Notes: generated by a model from the letters alone, not told the origin. Positions 1 through 9,165 are shown, numbered from the stretch's first letter. The stretch is 55,772 nucleotides of DNA from Nostoc desertorum CM1-VF14 (GCA_019359245.1 JAHHHR010000050.1:1-55772); one strand, 5' to 3'. Made by a program: numbers and translations.

Positions 1-445
1 GGCTGACCACTGTCATGCAAGGATTTTGGGCTATTTTACCTTCTTTCCTTGCACCTGAATATACTTCTAGGGTCTTTTTATCTACAGACTGTCACCTTTT
101 CTTTCTTTTTCAGCAAGCCCTACTTAGGTGTTTGTGATCAACCTGAATAATTAGATGAACCTCGTTAGTGTTACAGATTTTAAACTATTCTTTACAAGTA
201 ATACAAACGTTTCAATTGCCTGGAATAGCCTCACTGTAAGCATAACAATGCTGTGTCTCTACCACTAACTACCACAATTTAGAGAATGTTTGAAATGTTT
301 AAAAAATCAAGTTATCAAAAATTTTATAGATAATTTCTATGAAATACATTTAAAAAGCTATCAAGTAGTTACGTGTTTGTACTCTATCATAACGCTACAG
401 ATACTCTTAAAATCAACCTAAATTTACTTCCGAAAGGAGCCAGAT
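1..445. other. Noncoding left edge
   Basis: No gene is recognised. One + frame is open from the window edge to a TGA near position 135, but its roughly 44 residues match no family I know, so it could be the tail of an off-window gene or chance. The remainder is AT-rich leader to the pentapeptide gene. A purine-rich ribosome site (CGAAAGGAGCC) lies just before the ATG at 446. Confidence 0.4.
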
Positions 446-1687
446 ATGAAGACTTATGACATATCTCTCATAAAGACAAATGGACTCACGACTTTGTTGG
501 TATTTGTCTCAATTATATTTATTTTCACATTAACTCTAATTTTCTCATTCTTTGAAAATATTGAAGGATTTCCAAATCAAGAAAAAATAGAATATATTAA
601 TCAAGCATTAACAACTATTGCCATAATGATTGGAGGGTTAGCATTAATAATTAATGCTTACTATACTTCTAGACTCTCTTTTGGCGACAATCAGAGTGCG
701 TTAACTAAAATCCTTTTTGGGGCGTTAGGTTGGGACAACAATATCGAAACTGGCGTTAATAACACCCAAAAAGCTATAGAAGAAATTGTTCCAGAACGTT
801 TTTCTAAAGCAATTGAACAGTTAGGAAATGAAAAGATTGAAACGCGGTTTGCTGCAATCTATGCTTTAGAAAGAATTGCCAAAGATTCTCACAAAGACCA
901 TTGGACAATTATGGAAATTCTCGCTGCGTTTATCCGCGAGAATGCCCCAGTGAGTCATAAATATGAGGACGATTTGCAGGAGTCATCAAAACTTCCTACA
1001 GATATTCAAACAGCCTTAACTGTCATTGGACGACGCGATTCACATAAAGATCCGGTAAATCAGAAACTAGATTTACGCAATACAGACCTCAGTAATGCAG
1101 ACTTAACAGAAGCCAACCTCTCAAAAGCAATCCTTACAGGATCTAACTTGCAATGGATCAATTTTACACGAGCAAATCTCTCGGAGGCAGACTTATCAAT
1201 AACCTATCTTTGCGGATCAATCTTCTATGAAGCCAACCTCTCAAAAGCAATCCTCCCAGAAGCCAATCTCCAAGGCGTAGTCCTCAGAAAAGCGAACCTC
1301 TCGCAGGCAATCCTTTATGATGCTAGCTTGGAAGGGGCAATCCTTTGTGATGCAAAATTAGAAGGAGCAATCCTTTGTGGTGCCAATTTAGAAGGAGCAA
1401 TCCTTTGTGATGCCAACTTAGAAGGAGCAAACTTCGAGGATAGCAACCTTCAAGATGCAAACCTGATTGGTAGTAACTTGCAAAACGCAAAACTTGCTGG
1501 AGCCAACTTAGAAGCTGTATTACTCAGTACAGCTAACCTGCAAGATGCTAACTTCCAAGAAGCTAACCTCTCTAGAGCAAACTTCAGCGGATGTGAAAAC
1601 TTTGAATTACAGCAGATTGAACAGGCAATTGGCGATCGCACAACAATCCTACCGGAAAATTTTAAAATACCCAAACACTGGAAGTAA
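446..1687 (+). CDS. Membrane-anchored pentapeptide-repeat protein
   Basis: This 413-residue protein has two hydrophobic segments near the N terminus (about residues 15-37 and 52-72). A soluble linker of about 130 residues follows, containing an ARM/HEAT-like stretch (RFAAIYALERIAKDS). A long pentapeptide-repeat domain runs from about residue 210 to 390 (ANLSKAIL, ANLEGAIL and similar A-N/D-L-x-x units), which should fold as a right-handed beta helix. The short tail contains a HIP1-encoded GDRT. A good Shine-Dalgarno sequence (AAGGAG) supports the start. The layout of two membrane helices, linker and pentapeptides is common in Nostoc genomes, but no function is established. Nearly identical GAILCDANLE units suggest recent internal duplication. 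Family assignment is secure; the role is unknown. Confidence 0.9.
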   Translation: MKTYDISLIKTNGLTTLLVFVSIIFIFTLTLIFSFFENIEGFPNQEKIEYINQALTTIAIMIGGLALIINAYYTSRLSFGDNQSALTKILFGALGWDNNIETGVNNTQKAIEEIVPERFSKAIEQLGNEKIETRFAAIYALERIAKDSHKDHWTIMEILAAFIRENAPVSHKYEDDLQESSKLPTDIQTALTVIGRRDSHKDPVNQKLDLRNTDLSNADLTEANLSKAILTGSNLQWINFTRANLSEADLSITYLCGSIFYEANLSKAILPEANLQGVVLRKANLSQAILYDASLEGAILCDAKLEGAILCGANLEGAILCDANLEGANFEDSNLQDANLIGSNLQNAKLAGANLEAVLLSTANLQDANFQEANLSRANFSGCENFELQQIEQAIGDRTTILPENFKIPKHWK

Positions 1688-1726
1688 TAAAAAGCTCAGT
1701 TTCAGTCAAATTAAGCCCCTTGTTCT

Positions 1727-1753
1727 AACAACCCGCACAAGCGGGTTTGTTTG
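1727..1753 (+). terminator. Probable intrinsic terminator after the pentapeptide gene
   Basis: The inverted repeat AACAACCCGC / GCGGGTTTGTT has a four-base loop and is followed by T-rich sequence, about 40 bases after the stop codon at 1687. Confidence 0.65.
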
Positions 1754-2262
1754 TTTAGACGCTTTAGGAGAATAAATTTTAAGGGTTAAATATATCACTA
1801 GAAATTATATAAATATCAAATTGAAAGACATTTTTAAGAATTGTAATTTATTAGTATTTTATAAAAAAATATTTTTTCTGATTGATTTGTCTCTAATTGT
1901 TGGCACTGTTACAACCCACATCTTTGAACCCGTTTACTATATCTGAGTACTTTCAAAAAACAAAAGTAGTTCGTTAAGAACATAAATCTCTTAATATTGG
2001 AGAATGATTTGTTATTATCCTAGTCGGCTAAATGGCAGTAAATTGGTAAATTACAGCAGTTCTCATCTGGATTAAGTATAAAACTCCCGGTTTTGAGGTA
2101 GGAGGTAGAAAATCTTTATGTATGATAAGTGATTCCAGCATTTTGTAACTCACTTAAAAAGCAAACTGGTGTATCAACAGTTTCAATTTTTTATGAACTC
2201 TGAATCGAAAAATTAACAATAACTATTTAGTTTTTTCTGCGCCGCTAGTTAAGAGGTAATCT
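1754..2262. other. Noncoding, AT-rich leader to the DevBCA-type operon
   Basis: No coding signal is seen on either strand. I looked for a clean NtcA box (GTA-N8-TAC), as would suit a heterocyst exporter promoter, and found none that fits exactly. An AGAGG ribosome site precedes the ATG at 2263. Confidence 0.4.
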
Positions 2263-3462
2263 ATGGTGCGAAACTCAAAGCTAGGGTACAGAACGTTCCC
2301 TAAGCTGATTCTGCGTCCATCCGTTGCTATAGGTATAATTGCATCTTTATTGGTTGGCGGAATAAGTTTTTATATAGTAAAACGCTGGCAAAATTATGCA
2401 AATCCAGAGGCACAAGTGCCAGCAACACAATTACCACAGTTAAAAACGGTAACAGCTTTAGGGCGGATTGAACCACAGGGAAAGGTAATTAAACTTTCTG
2501 CTGCGGTATCTGCGGAAGGAAGTCGGATAGAAAAGTTGTTAGTGAAGGAGGGGGATAAGGTAAAAGCAGGACAGGTGATTGCAATTTTGAATAGCCGCGA
2601 TCGCTTGCAAGCAGAATTAGATGAGGCGCAGGAACAAGTAAAAGTAGCCCAGGCAGACCTAAACCGCACCCAAGCAGGTGCTAAACGCGGTGAAATTGCC
2701 GCCCAAAAAGCTGCGATCGCTCGCTTAGAAGCAGAACGCCAAGGCAATATTAATGCCCAAGTGGCAACAGTTGAACGATTTCAAGCCGAAGTGCGTAACG
2801 CTCAAGCAGAAGACGAACGCTATCAGCAACTATATCAACAGGGCGCAATTTCCGCTTCCCAACGGGATAGCAAGAGTTTAAACTTGGAAACCGCCCAAAA
2901 AAACCTGCAAGAAGCACAAGCACAGTTAAATCGTACCCAATCAACTAGCCAACAACAGGTAAAAGAAGCCACAGCAAAACTTGATGAAATTGCCGAAGTG
3001 CGCGGAGTGGATGTAGAAGCTGCCCAAGCAGAAGTCAATCGGGCGGTAGCAGCCATGAATTTGGCAAAAGTCAATCTAAAACAGGCCCAAGTGCGATCGC
3101 CTCAAAATGGACAGATATTCGAGATCCATACCTATCCTGGCGAATTAGTATCAAATGATGGTATCGCTGATATCGGACAAACCAACCAGATGTATGTGAT
3201 AGCCGAAGTTTACGAAAGCGATATCGGTAAAGTGCATTCAGGGCAGCAAGCACAAGTATTTGGTGATTCCCTCTCGATTGAATTGCAGGGAATCGTAGAC
3301 CGCAAAGGCTTACAGGTGCGGCGGCAAAATGTGATTAACACAGATCCTGCAAACAATATCGATAACAGAGTAGTGGAAGTCCACATCCGACTCAATGAAG
3401 CCTCCAGCCGAAAAGCCGCCACCTTAACCAATATGCAAGTTAAGGCAGTAATTGAACTATGA
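2263..3462 (+). CDS. devB: DevB-type periplasmic adaptor (HlyD/MFP family) of an ABC exporter
   Basis: This is a membrane fusion protein of 399 residues. It has one N-terminal transmembrane helix (about 18-40), a first lipoyl half (VSAEGSRIEKLLVKEGDKVK, about 85-104), a long Ala/Gln/Glu-rich coiled-coil hairpin (about 115-270), a second lipoyl half (VRSPQNGQIFEIHTYPGE) and a beta-barrel domain. It should link the inner-membrane DevC/DevA pump to an outer-membrane TolC-like channel. In Anabaena the archetype exports heterocyst glycolipid. Nostoc genomes carry several DevBCA paralogues, so the substrate here cannot be told from sequence and the symbol denotes the family. devC follows 79 bases downstream and devA after that, on the same strand, as expected for an operon. 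Confidence 0.88.
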   Translation: MVRNSKLGYRTFPKLILRPSVAIGIIASLLVGGISFYIVKRWQNYANPEAQVPATQLPQLKTVTALGRIEPQGKVIKLSAAVSAEGSRIEKLLVKEGDKVKAGQVIAILNSRDRLQAELDEAQEQVKVAQADLNRTQAGAKRGEIAAQKAAIARLEAERQGNINAQVATVERFQAEVRNAQAEDERYQQLYQQGAISASQRDSKSLNLETAQKNLQEAQAQLNRTQSTSQQQVKEATAKLDEIAEVRGVDVEAAQAEVNRAVAAMNLAKVNLKQAQVRSPQNGQIFEIHTYPGELVSNDGIADIGQTNQMYVIAEVYESDIGKVHSGQQAQVFGDSLSIELQGIVDRKGLQVRRQNVINTDPANNIDNRVVEVHIRLNEASSRKAATLTNMQVKAVIEL

Positions 3463-3541
3463 ATTGGGAATTGGGCATTCATTGGTTATTATTTTCCCTG
3501 CCTTCCCTGCCCCCCCTGCCCCTTGCCCCCCACTCCTCATA

Positions 3542-4714
3542 ATGGGATTGATTAAAAAACTGCGACGGCGAACCCCTCTCGGATGGCTGCAACTGAATCA
3601 TGAAAAAAGCCGTCTTTTAGTGGCATTGTCAGGCATTGCCTTTGCGGATCTTCTTATGTTCATGCAACTGGGCTTTCAGACTGCGCTGTATGACAGTAAC
3701 ACTAGACTGCATCGCAGTTTGCAAGCAGACATTGTTTTAACCAGTCCCCAAGCCCGTAACTTGCCAAGCTTGTCTACATTTTCTCGGCGGCGACTTTACC
3801 AAGCAATGGATATACCAGGGGTGAAGTCGGCAGAACCAATGTATTTCAACAACACTATCTGGAAAAACCCCCAAACACACCGTGAGACAGGGGTTCTAGT
3901 TATCGGGTTCAATCCAGATAAGCCAGCCTTTGACTTACCCGATGTTAACCAGCAATTGCAGACAATCAAGCTGCCAGGTGTTGCCTTGTTTGATCGTGGT
4001 GCTAGAGGAGATTACCAAGAAGCGATCGCTCAAATTGATCAAGGTAAAACCCTAACTACCGAAATAGAACGGCGTACAATTACCATTAGTGGCTTATTCC
4101 AAGTTGGGGCTTCCTTTGGCGCTGATGGCAATCTGATTACCAGCGATCAAAACTTTTTGCGGCTATTTTCTGGGCGACAGTCCAGCAGTGTTAGTTTAGG
4201 TTTGATTAAGGTAAAACCAGGCTATGACCCAAAAAAGGTGGCAGTAACATTGAAAGCCTACCTGAAAGATGATGTCAAAGTTTTAACCCACGCCGAATTT
4301 ATTGAATTTGAGAACAACTTTTGGAGAACAAATTCTCCAATTGGGTTTATTTTCAGCCTGGGTGTCTCAATGGGCTTTGTGGTGGGCGTGATTATCGTCT
4401 ATCAAGTCCTTTCCACCGATGTTAATGCCCATGTTCGAGAATATGCAACCTTCAAAGCAATGGGATATCGCAATTACTACCTACTAGGTGTGGTGCTTGA
4501 AGAATCGTTGATATTAGCAGCACTGGGTTTCTTCCCCGGATTGGGAGTGTCTTTAGCACTTTACCAACTGACTCGCAGCGCCACAAATTTGCCCATGTAC
4601 ATGACTGCAATTCGAGCATTACAGGTATTAGTGCTGACTATCATAATGTGTACAATTTCCGGTGCGATCGCCACCCGCAAACTCCAAGCCGCCGACCCCG
4701 CTGATATGTTCTAA
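3542..4714 (+). CDS. devC: DevC-type ABC exporter permease
   Basis: This MacB/FtsX-like permease has 390 residues. One N-terminal transmembrane helix (about 25-45) is followed by a large periplasmic domain, and three C-terminal helices begin at GFIFSLGVSMGFVVGVIIVY. The conserved segment HVREYATFKAMGYRNYYLLG is the cytoplasmic coupling region typical of the family. I start at the ATG at 3542 (MGLIKKLRRRTPLGWLQL), which matches the usual DevC N terminus. The frame is open upstream to 3452 but would encode a proline/cysteine-rich string made by a C-rich repeat. The protein should pair with DevB and DevA; the substrate is undetermined among paralogues. Confidence 0.88.
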   Translation: MGLIKKLRRRTPLGWLQLNHEKSRLLVALSGIAFADLLMFMQLGFQTALYDSNTRLHRSLQADIVLTSPQARNLPSLSTFSRRRLYQAMDIPGVKSAEPMYFNNTIWKNPQTHRETGVLVIGFNPDKPAFDLPDVNQQLQTIKLPGVALFDRGARGDYQEAIAQIDQGKTLTTEIERRTITISGLFQVGASFGADGNLITSDQNFLRLFSGRQSSSVSLGLIKVKPGYDPKKVAVTLKAYLKDDVKVLTHAEFIEFENNFWRTNSPIGFIFSLGVSMGFVVGVIIVYQVLSTDVNAHVREYATFKAMGYRNYYLLGVVLEESLILAALGFFPGLGVSLALYQLTRSATNLPMYMTAIRALQVLVLTIIMCTISGAIATRKLQAADPADMF

Positions 4715-4742
4715 AAAATGGGCATGGGGCATCGGTAGCAGG

Positions 4743-4804
4743 GGAGACAAGGGGACAAGAGGTGAGAACTTGAAACAAGTCTTTCCCTTTGTCCCCTTGT
4801 CTCC
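4743..4804. repeat. Hairpin repeat between devC and devA
   Basis: Two perfect 16-base arms (4743-4758 GGAGACAAGGGGACAA and 4789-4804) flank a 30-base loop. GGGGACAAGG/CCTTGTCCCC motifs of this kind are common intergenic elements in Nostoc genomes. It lies inside the operon and could act as an mRNA stability or attenuation element between permease and ATPase; that is inference. Confidence 0.7.
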
Positions 4805-4867
4805 TTGTCCCCAAGTCCTCTTGCCAATGCCTCATCCCCCATCCCCAATCCCCAATCTAAAATTGTT

Positions 4868-5560
4868 ATGCTTCCCGTCATCTCCATCCAGAATCTCGAC
4901 CACTATTTTGGTCACGCTTCACTCCGTAAGCAAGTTTTATCTAACATCAACTTAGAAATTAACGCCGGTGAAATTATTATCATGACTGGGCCCTCTGGTT
5001 CTGGAAAGACAACCTTGCTGACCTTAGTGGGTGGGTTGCGTTCTGCCCAATCTGGTAGTTTAAGGGTGTTGGGACGAGAACTTTGTGGTGCTAGTGCTGA
5101 ACAACTAGTGCAAGCACGACGATGTAACGGTTATATTTTCCAAGCACATAACTTGCATGGTAGTTTGACGACACTCCAAAACGTCAAAATGGCTTTGGAA
5201 TTGCACAAAAATCTTGGGTTAAAAAAAATGCTAGCTAGGTCAGCCCAAATGCTAGAACAGGTAGGATTAGCAAATCACTTGCATTACTATCCTGATGAAC
5301 TGTCTGGCGGACAAAAACAAAGAGTAGCGATCGCTCGTGCTTTAGTTAGTCATCCTCAAATAATCTTAGCGGATGAACCTACCGCCGCCCTTGACAGTCA
5401 ATCGGGACGAGATGTAGTTAATCTCATGCAAAAACTCGCAAAAGAGCAAGCCTGTACCATTTTGATGGTCACTCATGACAATCGCATCTTAGACATTGCC
5501 GATCGCATTGTTCACATGGAAGATGGCAAACTCAAGTCGAAAGTAAAACTATCAGCTTAG
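4868..5560 (+). CDS. devA: DevA-type ABC exporter ATPase
   Basis: This 230-residue ATP-binding subunit has Walker A GPSGSGKTTL, signature LSGGQKQRVAIARAL, Walker B IILADEPTAALD and switch histidine MVTHDNR. The size and the LSNINLEINAGEI opening fit the DevA/LolD/MacB class of three-component exporters. I start at the ATG at 4868 (MLPVISIQNLDHYFGHASLR); the upstream in-frame extension covers repeat DNA and encodes low-complexity proline/serine. It should energise the DevC permease encoded just upstream. No other ABC components are near. Confidence 0.9.
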   Translation: MLPVISIQNLDHYFGHASLRKQVLSNINLEINAGEIIIMTGPSGSGKTTLLTLVGGLRSAQSGSLRVLGRELCGASAEQLVQARRCNGYIFQAHNLHGSLTTLQNVKMALELHKNLGLKKMLARSAQMLEQVGLANHLHYYPDELSGGQKQRVAIARALVSHPQIILADEPTAALDSQSGRDVVNLMQKLAKEQACTILMVTHDNRILDIADRIVHMEDGKLKSKVKLSA

Positions 5561-6020
5561 AGTTGTTAAAGTTCCCTCTTCCCTCCAAGGCAACAGACTC
5601 GGTGATTTCCTTACACCAACTTTAACTTAAGAGTGTAGTTGAGTGTCCAGTTAAACAACTGTCCAGTTGCTTCCAAGATTTCCTTCAAGTACTATTATGT
5701 AATGGCTATAACCCTTTAGAGTTTCTTTTGTTACCTGACAAATGATACCTACGGCAGGCCACAAGAGCGTTTTCGTGATCAATCTAGTTAAATTTTAAGA
5801 TCATTGCCAATGTAGGCTATTAAAATTAATCCCGATTCACTTTCATTACAGTTATAAATCATTTCCCCTTGTTTCCTACCCCCTGTGGCTGTGCTATTTA
5901 TAAGCCTGTAGAGGATTTCCCAGCATTTATGGTTTTCAACAACATCTATTGCGAACTAGAAACACTAGTAGAAATAAGCTAGTCTATTTTCCAACACAAT
6001 CGAGGAATTTTTGTAGCTCT
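5561..6020. other. Noncoding spacer upstream of the M23 peptidase
   Basis: No gene is recognised. The DNA is AT-rich and probably holds the promoter of the M23 gene. The frame of that gene stays open back to 5949, but the extra residues lack any recognisable signal and the start at 6021 is preferred. Confidence 0.4.
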
Positions 6021-6956
6021 ATGATTATTGACAATAGCGCTAGTAGTTCAAACAAGAAGTTGCTCGGTTTTGATGTCAAGAGTTTGACAGCTAATCGGCG
6101 TGCAATAAATGTGTTAAAGGGAATATTTGCTGTTCTTCCTATCACCTTTGCATTGCCTGTAGATGCTTTACAAGTAAAGGTGACTCCAACTAATCCTAAA
6201 TTGGGGGATACACTCTCGGTGGAGATTAATCAAGATAATCCCGATAATAGTACAAATCCAACAGTAGCTAGTGGTAATAATACATACCCAGCCTTTGAAA
6301 TTGCTCCTAATCAATATCGGGCTTTGATTCCCACAACTCCACTAGAAAAAGCTGGAACTAGAACACTTCGGGTTACAGGGGATGGTCAAGTACAAAACTT
6401 GGCAGTGAATGTACTTAATCGCAAGTTTCCCGTACAACGCATTACTTTACCACCCGGCAAAGCCGGAGTGGGTGCTACAGAGCATGAACTTAAGCGTGTG
6501 GCAGCTTTCAAGGCATTGCAAACACCAAAAAAATATTGGAATGGAGTATTCTTAAAGCCAAATACAGGACGAATGAGTACAACCTATGGTGTACGTCGCT
6601 ACTATAATGGTACATTTGCAAAGGACTACTATCATCGTGGTCTTGACTACGCTGGTGCAGCCGGTTCACCGGTAATTGCCCCGGCCTCTGGGCGAATTGC
6701 TTTGGTAGGTAGGGTATCCCAAGGGTTTCGGGTACACGGTAACGTAGTTGGCATTGACCACGGTCAAGGAGTAACTAGTATTTTCATGCACCTGAGCCGT
6801 ATTAACGTTAAAGAAGGTGATTTTGTGAAAGCTGGTCAACTAATTGGCACAGTAGGTTCAACAGGTGCTTCCACGGGGCCACATTTACACTGGGGTCTAT
6901 ATGTAAACGGACAATCTGTTGATCCAACACCTTGGCGAACCAAGGCCGTTAACTAA
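6021..6956 (+). CDS. M23 (LytM-type) peptidoglycan endopeptidase, secreted
   Basis: This 311-residue protein has a hydrophobic export segment (about 33-52, INVLKGIFAVLPITFALPVD), an Ig-like domain (VKVTPTNPKLGDTLSVEI) and a C-terminal M23 metallopeptidase domain. The zinc motifs are HxxxD (YYHRGLDYAG) and HxH (GPHLHWGLYVNG), both complete, so it is likely active on peptide cross-links of peptidoglycan. An Ala after the hydrophobic core would suit signal peptidase cleavage. Septum or cell-wall remodelling is the usual role; the exact role here is unknown. It sits 120 bases before the ComFB gene on the same strand, next to an L,D-transpeptidase, giving a small cell-envelope neighbourhood. Confidence 0.88.
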   Translation: MIIDNSASSSNKKLLGFDVKSLTANRRAINVLKGIFAVLPITFALPVDALQVKVTPTNPKLGDTLSVEINQDNPDNSTNPTVASGNNTYPAFEIAPNQYRALIPTTPLEKAGTRTLRVTGDGQVQNLAVNVLNRKFPVQRITLPPGKAGVGATEHELKRVAAFKALQTPKKYWNGVFLKPNTGRMSTTYGVRRYYNGTFAKDYYHRGLDYAGAAGSPVIAPASGRIALVGRVSQGFRVHGNVVGIDHGQGVTSIFMHLSRINVKEGDFVKAGQLIGTVGSTGASTGPHLHWGLYVNGQSVDPTPWRTKAVN

Positions 6957-7076
6957 TAAAGGCACAGTTATCTCGTCTGTGCGTAATTTATGTTTTTTTT
7001 GCTGATAATTAGGCAAAATAAATTTGATTGATACCGCCCCTACCTTGCTTGGCTAACATAAATGATGATAAGCATT

Positions 7077-7616
7077 ATGAGTATCGAAAAAATTGTAGAA
7101 CAAGCTCTCCAGGATGGTTTTTTGACACCAGCAATGGAAGCAGAAGTCGGTAGAATCTGTGACAACGCCTCAGAACTCTCAATTGAAGAGTATATGGCGC
7201 TTGATCGGCTAATGGGGGCACTATTGACTGGTGAGGTAGTGGCGGTACCTCGTAAACAATTCATTAACGTTATGGAAGAATTGGTACTGACGGAAGCGAT
7301 CGCACGAGTCGCAGAAATTGAAGCTACCAGTGAAAGTTCTTTAGATGTCGGGGATATTGCTGCTTACGCCCTCAATCGGCTACCACCTCTATATGCTACT
7401 ACAGAAGAAGGTGCTAACTTCCAGCGCCAAACGGCTCAGGCACAACTCCAAGACTTAATTTCTCAGCAAATAAGTGAAGCGATTAATCGTTACCTCGATC
7501 GACCTAACTTCTTCCCAGAACGACAAGCCTTAGGCAAAAATACTGGCAATGAAGTTGTACGCCAAGTTAGTGCTTTACTCCAAACATACGCACCTAACTT
7601 TGAGCAAAAATTATAG
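7077..7616 (+). CDS. cdgR: ComFB-family protein, CdgR-like nucleotide second-messenger receptor
   Basis: This 179-residue soluble protein carries a ComFB domain: an N-terminal helical part (MSIEKIVEQALQDGFLTPAM), the central VMEELVLTEAI, and the hallmark DVGDIAAYALNRLPPLYATT. ComFB proteins of cyanobacteria bind cyclic nucleotides; in Anabaena a protein of this family named CdgR has been described as a c-di-GMP receptor that controls cell size. The gene order here (ComFB, then sigG-type sigma factor) resembles that of Anabaena as I recall it, which supports orthology but was not checked. The start at 7077 is preferred over 7062 (MMISI...) because the family begins MSIEKIVEQAL. Family secure; symbol tentative. 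Confidence 0.8.
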   Translation: MSIEKIVEQALQDGFLTPAMEAEVGRICDNASELSIEEYMALDRLMGALLTGEVVAVPRKQFINVMEELVLTEAIARVAEIEATSESSLDVGDIAAYALNRLPPLYATTEEGANFQRQTAQAQLQDLISQQISEAINRYLDRPNFFPERQALGKNTGNEVVRQVSALLQTYAPNFEQKL

Positions 7617-7623
7617 TTTTAGA

Positions 7624-7683
7624 AGTCATTAGTCATTGGTCATTTGTTTTAGACAACGGACAAAGGACTAATGACTAATGACT
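7624..7683. repeat. Heptad-based inverted repeat between convergent genes
   Basis: Two copies of AGTCATT at 7624-7637 are mirrored by two copies of AATGACT at 7670-7683, giving perfect 14-base arms. The AATGACT heptamer is the same unit seen in tandem at 33161-33188. It sits between the convergent ComFB and L,D-transpeptidase genes and may act as a bidirectional terminator. Confidence 0.75.
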
Positions 7684-7692
7684 CTTAATCAA

Positions 7693-8742
7693 TTAATCAC
7701 GTACTAACACTGTTGTTCCTAAACTCACCTGCTCATACAACAATCGAACATCAGAATTACGCATTCTTAAGCAGCCGTGGGATACAGCTGTTCCTACCAG
7801 GTCAATTTCCGGCGTGCCATGAAAGCCAATTTCATTCCGTCCATCTGACCAAAAACCAATCCATCTGTCTCCCAAGGGACTATCCGTACCAGCCTCAAAT
7901 ACTTTACCTGTAATTGGGTGACGCCAAATTGGATAGTGCCGCATATGGATCACCTGGAAAGAACCTGTGGGCGTTTCCCAACCTTTCTTACCTATAGCGA
8001 TTGGATAGCTGGCTATTACCTCATCTTCTGCGTATACATAGGTGCGGCGATCGCTTAAATCAACCACTACTTGCGTCTTGGCATCTGCCAACCTATTAGA
8101 AGGTACTTGTTGGGCTGAAGCCTTAGACCATAAAGCTTTTGGCCAACTATCCGCAACTGGATTTTGTTTTTCTGCTTGCGCCACCAGCCGCGTCTTAGTT
8201 GTTGGTAGATCGGTTTCAGCTATATTCTTCTTAATGCTTTGGGGCTGAGTTTGAGGCTTAATAGTAGAAGGCTTAAGTGTAGAAGTACTTCGGACAGTTG
8301 CTTTAGCTACATTTCTCTTAATTATTTTCGACTTAGTTTGAGGCTTAATAGTAGAAGGCTTGAGTGTAGAAGTACTTCGGACAGTTGCCTTAACTACATT
8401 TTTCTTAACTATTTTTGACTTAGTTTGAGGCTTAATAGCAGAGGACTTTAGTGTAAACGCCCTCTGGGCAGTTGAACCTTCGGTGACTTCACCAGGAGGC
8501 ACAGATGCACCCAGTGCAATTTCCCCTAAACTTACTTGAGAAAGATTCTTGTAGGCTTCCTCTGGGCGGCTTTCTTTAGGATTGGTTAAAGTCGAATCTT
8601 GCCGCATCGAACTAGATGCAGACTTCTCGAGGTAACCTTTCGCCGTAGTAATGCGCCAATGGACAGCTAAAGATAAAAATGCTGTGCCACAACAGAGCAA
8701 CATTACCATCCGCCCTACAGATTCGTTTCTTACCATTGCCAT
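7693..8742 (-). CDS. L,D-transpeptidase (YkuD family) with internal repeats
   Basis: This 349-residue protein has an N-terminal membrane anchor or signal (about 10-28) and a low-complexity linker with three 29-residue repeats (97-183). The C-terminal YkuD domain contains QVVVDLSDRRTYVYAED at its start and the catalytic motif VSHGCLRM with Cys324; upstream GFHGTPEID supplies the conserved HG. It should make 3-3 cross-links in peptidoglycan or attach proteins to it, in the periplasm. The linker is rich in Lys, Thr and Ser and strongly basic, suiting a spacer that crosses or binds the cell wall. The gene is convergent with the ComFB gene. Starts at 8742 or two codons later (8736) are equally possible. 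Confidence 0.9.
   Translation of the reverse strand: MAMVRNESVGRMVMLLCCGTAFLSLAVHWRITTAKGYLEKSASSSMRQDSTLTNPKESRPEEAYKNLSQVSLGEIALGASVPPGEVTEGSTAQRAFTLKSSAIKPQTKSKIVKKNVVKATVRSTSTLKPSTIKPQTKSKIIKRNVAKATVRSTSTLKPSTIKPQTQPQSIKKNIAETDLPTTKTRLVAQAEKQNPVADSWPKALWSKASAQQVPSNRLADAKTQVVVDLSDRRTYVYAEDEVIASYPIAIGKKGWETPTGSFQVIHMRHYPIWRHPITGKVFEAGTDSPLGDRWIGFWSDGRNEIGFHGTPEIDLVGTAVSHGCLRMRNSDVRLLYEQVSLGTTVLVRD
8194..8454 (-). repeat. Three tandem 87-bp coding repeats in the L,D-transpeptidase linker
   Basis: Residues 97-125, 126-154 and 155-183 align as three 29-residue units (TLKPSTIKPQTKSKI..., the first with TLKSSAIKPQ). The first two units are nearly identical, including ATVRSTS, and the third has diverged at its C-terminal half. 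The DNA shows the same period, so the linker length may vary between strains. Confidence 0.8.
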
Positions 8743-9015
8743 TGCCTATTGTTTATCCCTGACATATCCAGCCGAGCAATTGGATGTGTTCATCATCCTA
8801 TTATCAAAAATTTATCAATACTTATCATTTCCCTTATAAATCTGCCAATACCTCTGGGCAAACTAAGACTATGCGAATTGTCCCAGCAGCAAACCTCCAA
8901 GTGGCCAACCTCATTCCTCCAAATTTCTGGGGGTTGTAAGCCAATACTTAGACTTTCTGATGGAACCTTTGGAATGTAGCAATCAATCATTAGTGCTGTA
9001 GGTGAGAGAAAAATC
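8743..9015. other. Spacer between divergent genes
   Basis: The 270 bases between the L,D-transpeptidase start and the small gene at 9016 should hold both promoters. No clear operator or conserved structure was seen. Confidence 0.3.
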
Positions 9016-9165
9016 ATGTTTGAAAAATTATTGCTAGCAGTCACAATTACATTTTCCCTCAATTTATTTTTTCAATTTCGCGTACCAGAGCAACATAATG
9101 GTGCTACCTACGAGTCACAAGCAGAACAACCAGCAACTATTCTAGTAACAAAATCAAAAAAATAA
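9016..9165 (+). CDS. Possible 49-residue membrane-anchored small protein
   Basis: A short frame starts with ATG at 9016 after a GGTGAGAG ribosome-site-like sequence and encodes 49 residues. There is one hydrophobic segment (LLLAVTITFSLNLFFQF, about 5-21), then a polar tail rich in Glu, Gln and Ser ending VTKSKK. This looks like a single-pass or signal-anchored small protein. No family is recognised. The next 370 bases before the sigma factor gene hold no other frame. It could be a chance frame; the sensible hydrophobic/polar split favours a real gene. Confidence 0.45.
   Translation: MFEKLLLAVTITFSLNLFFQFRVPEQHNGATYESQAEQPATILVTKSKK

Noticed and set aside
1545..1775. A 76-codon + frame over the end of the pentapeptide gene and its terminator
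   Set aside because: It is in another frame of a clear gene and runs through the terminator hairpin.
2020..2262. NtcA-binding site before the DevBCA-type operon
   Set aside because: GTA and TAC strings occur but not with the eight-base spacing, so no site can be supported.
3452..3541. N-terminal extension of DevC encoding a Pro/Cys-rich leader
   Set aside because: The DNA is a C-rich low-complexity repeat, and DevC proteins start at the MGLIKKL-type sequence at 3542.
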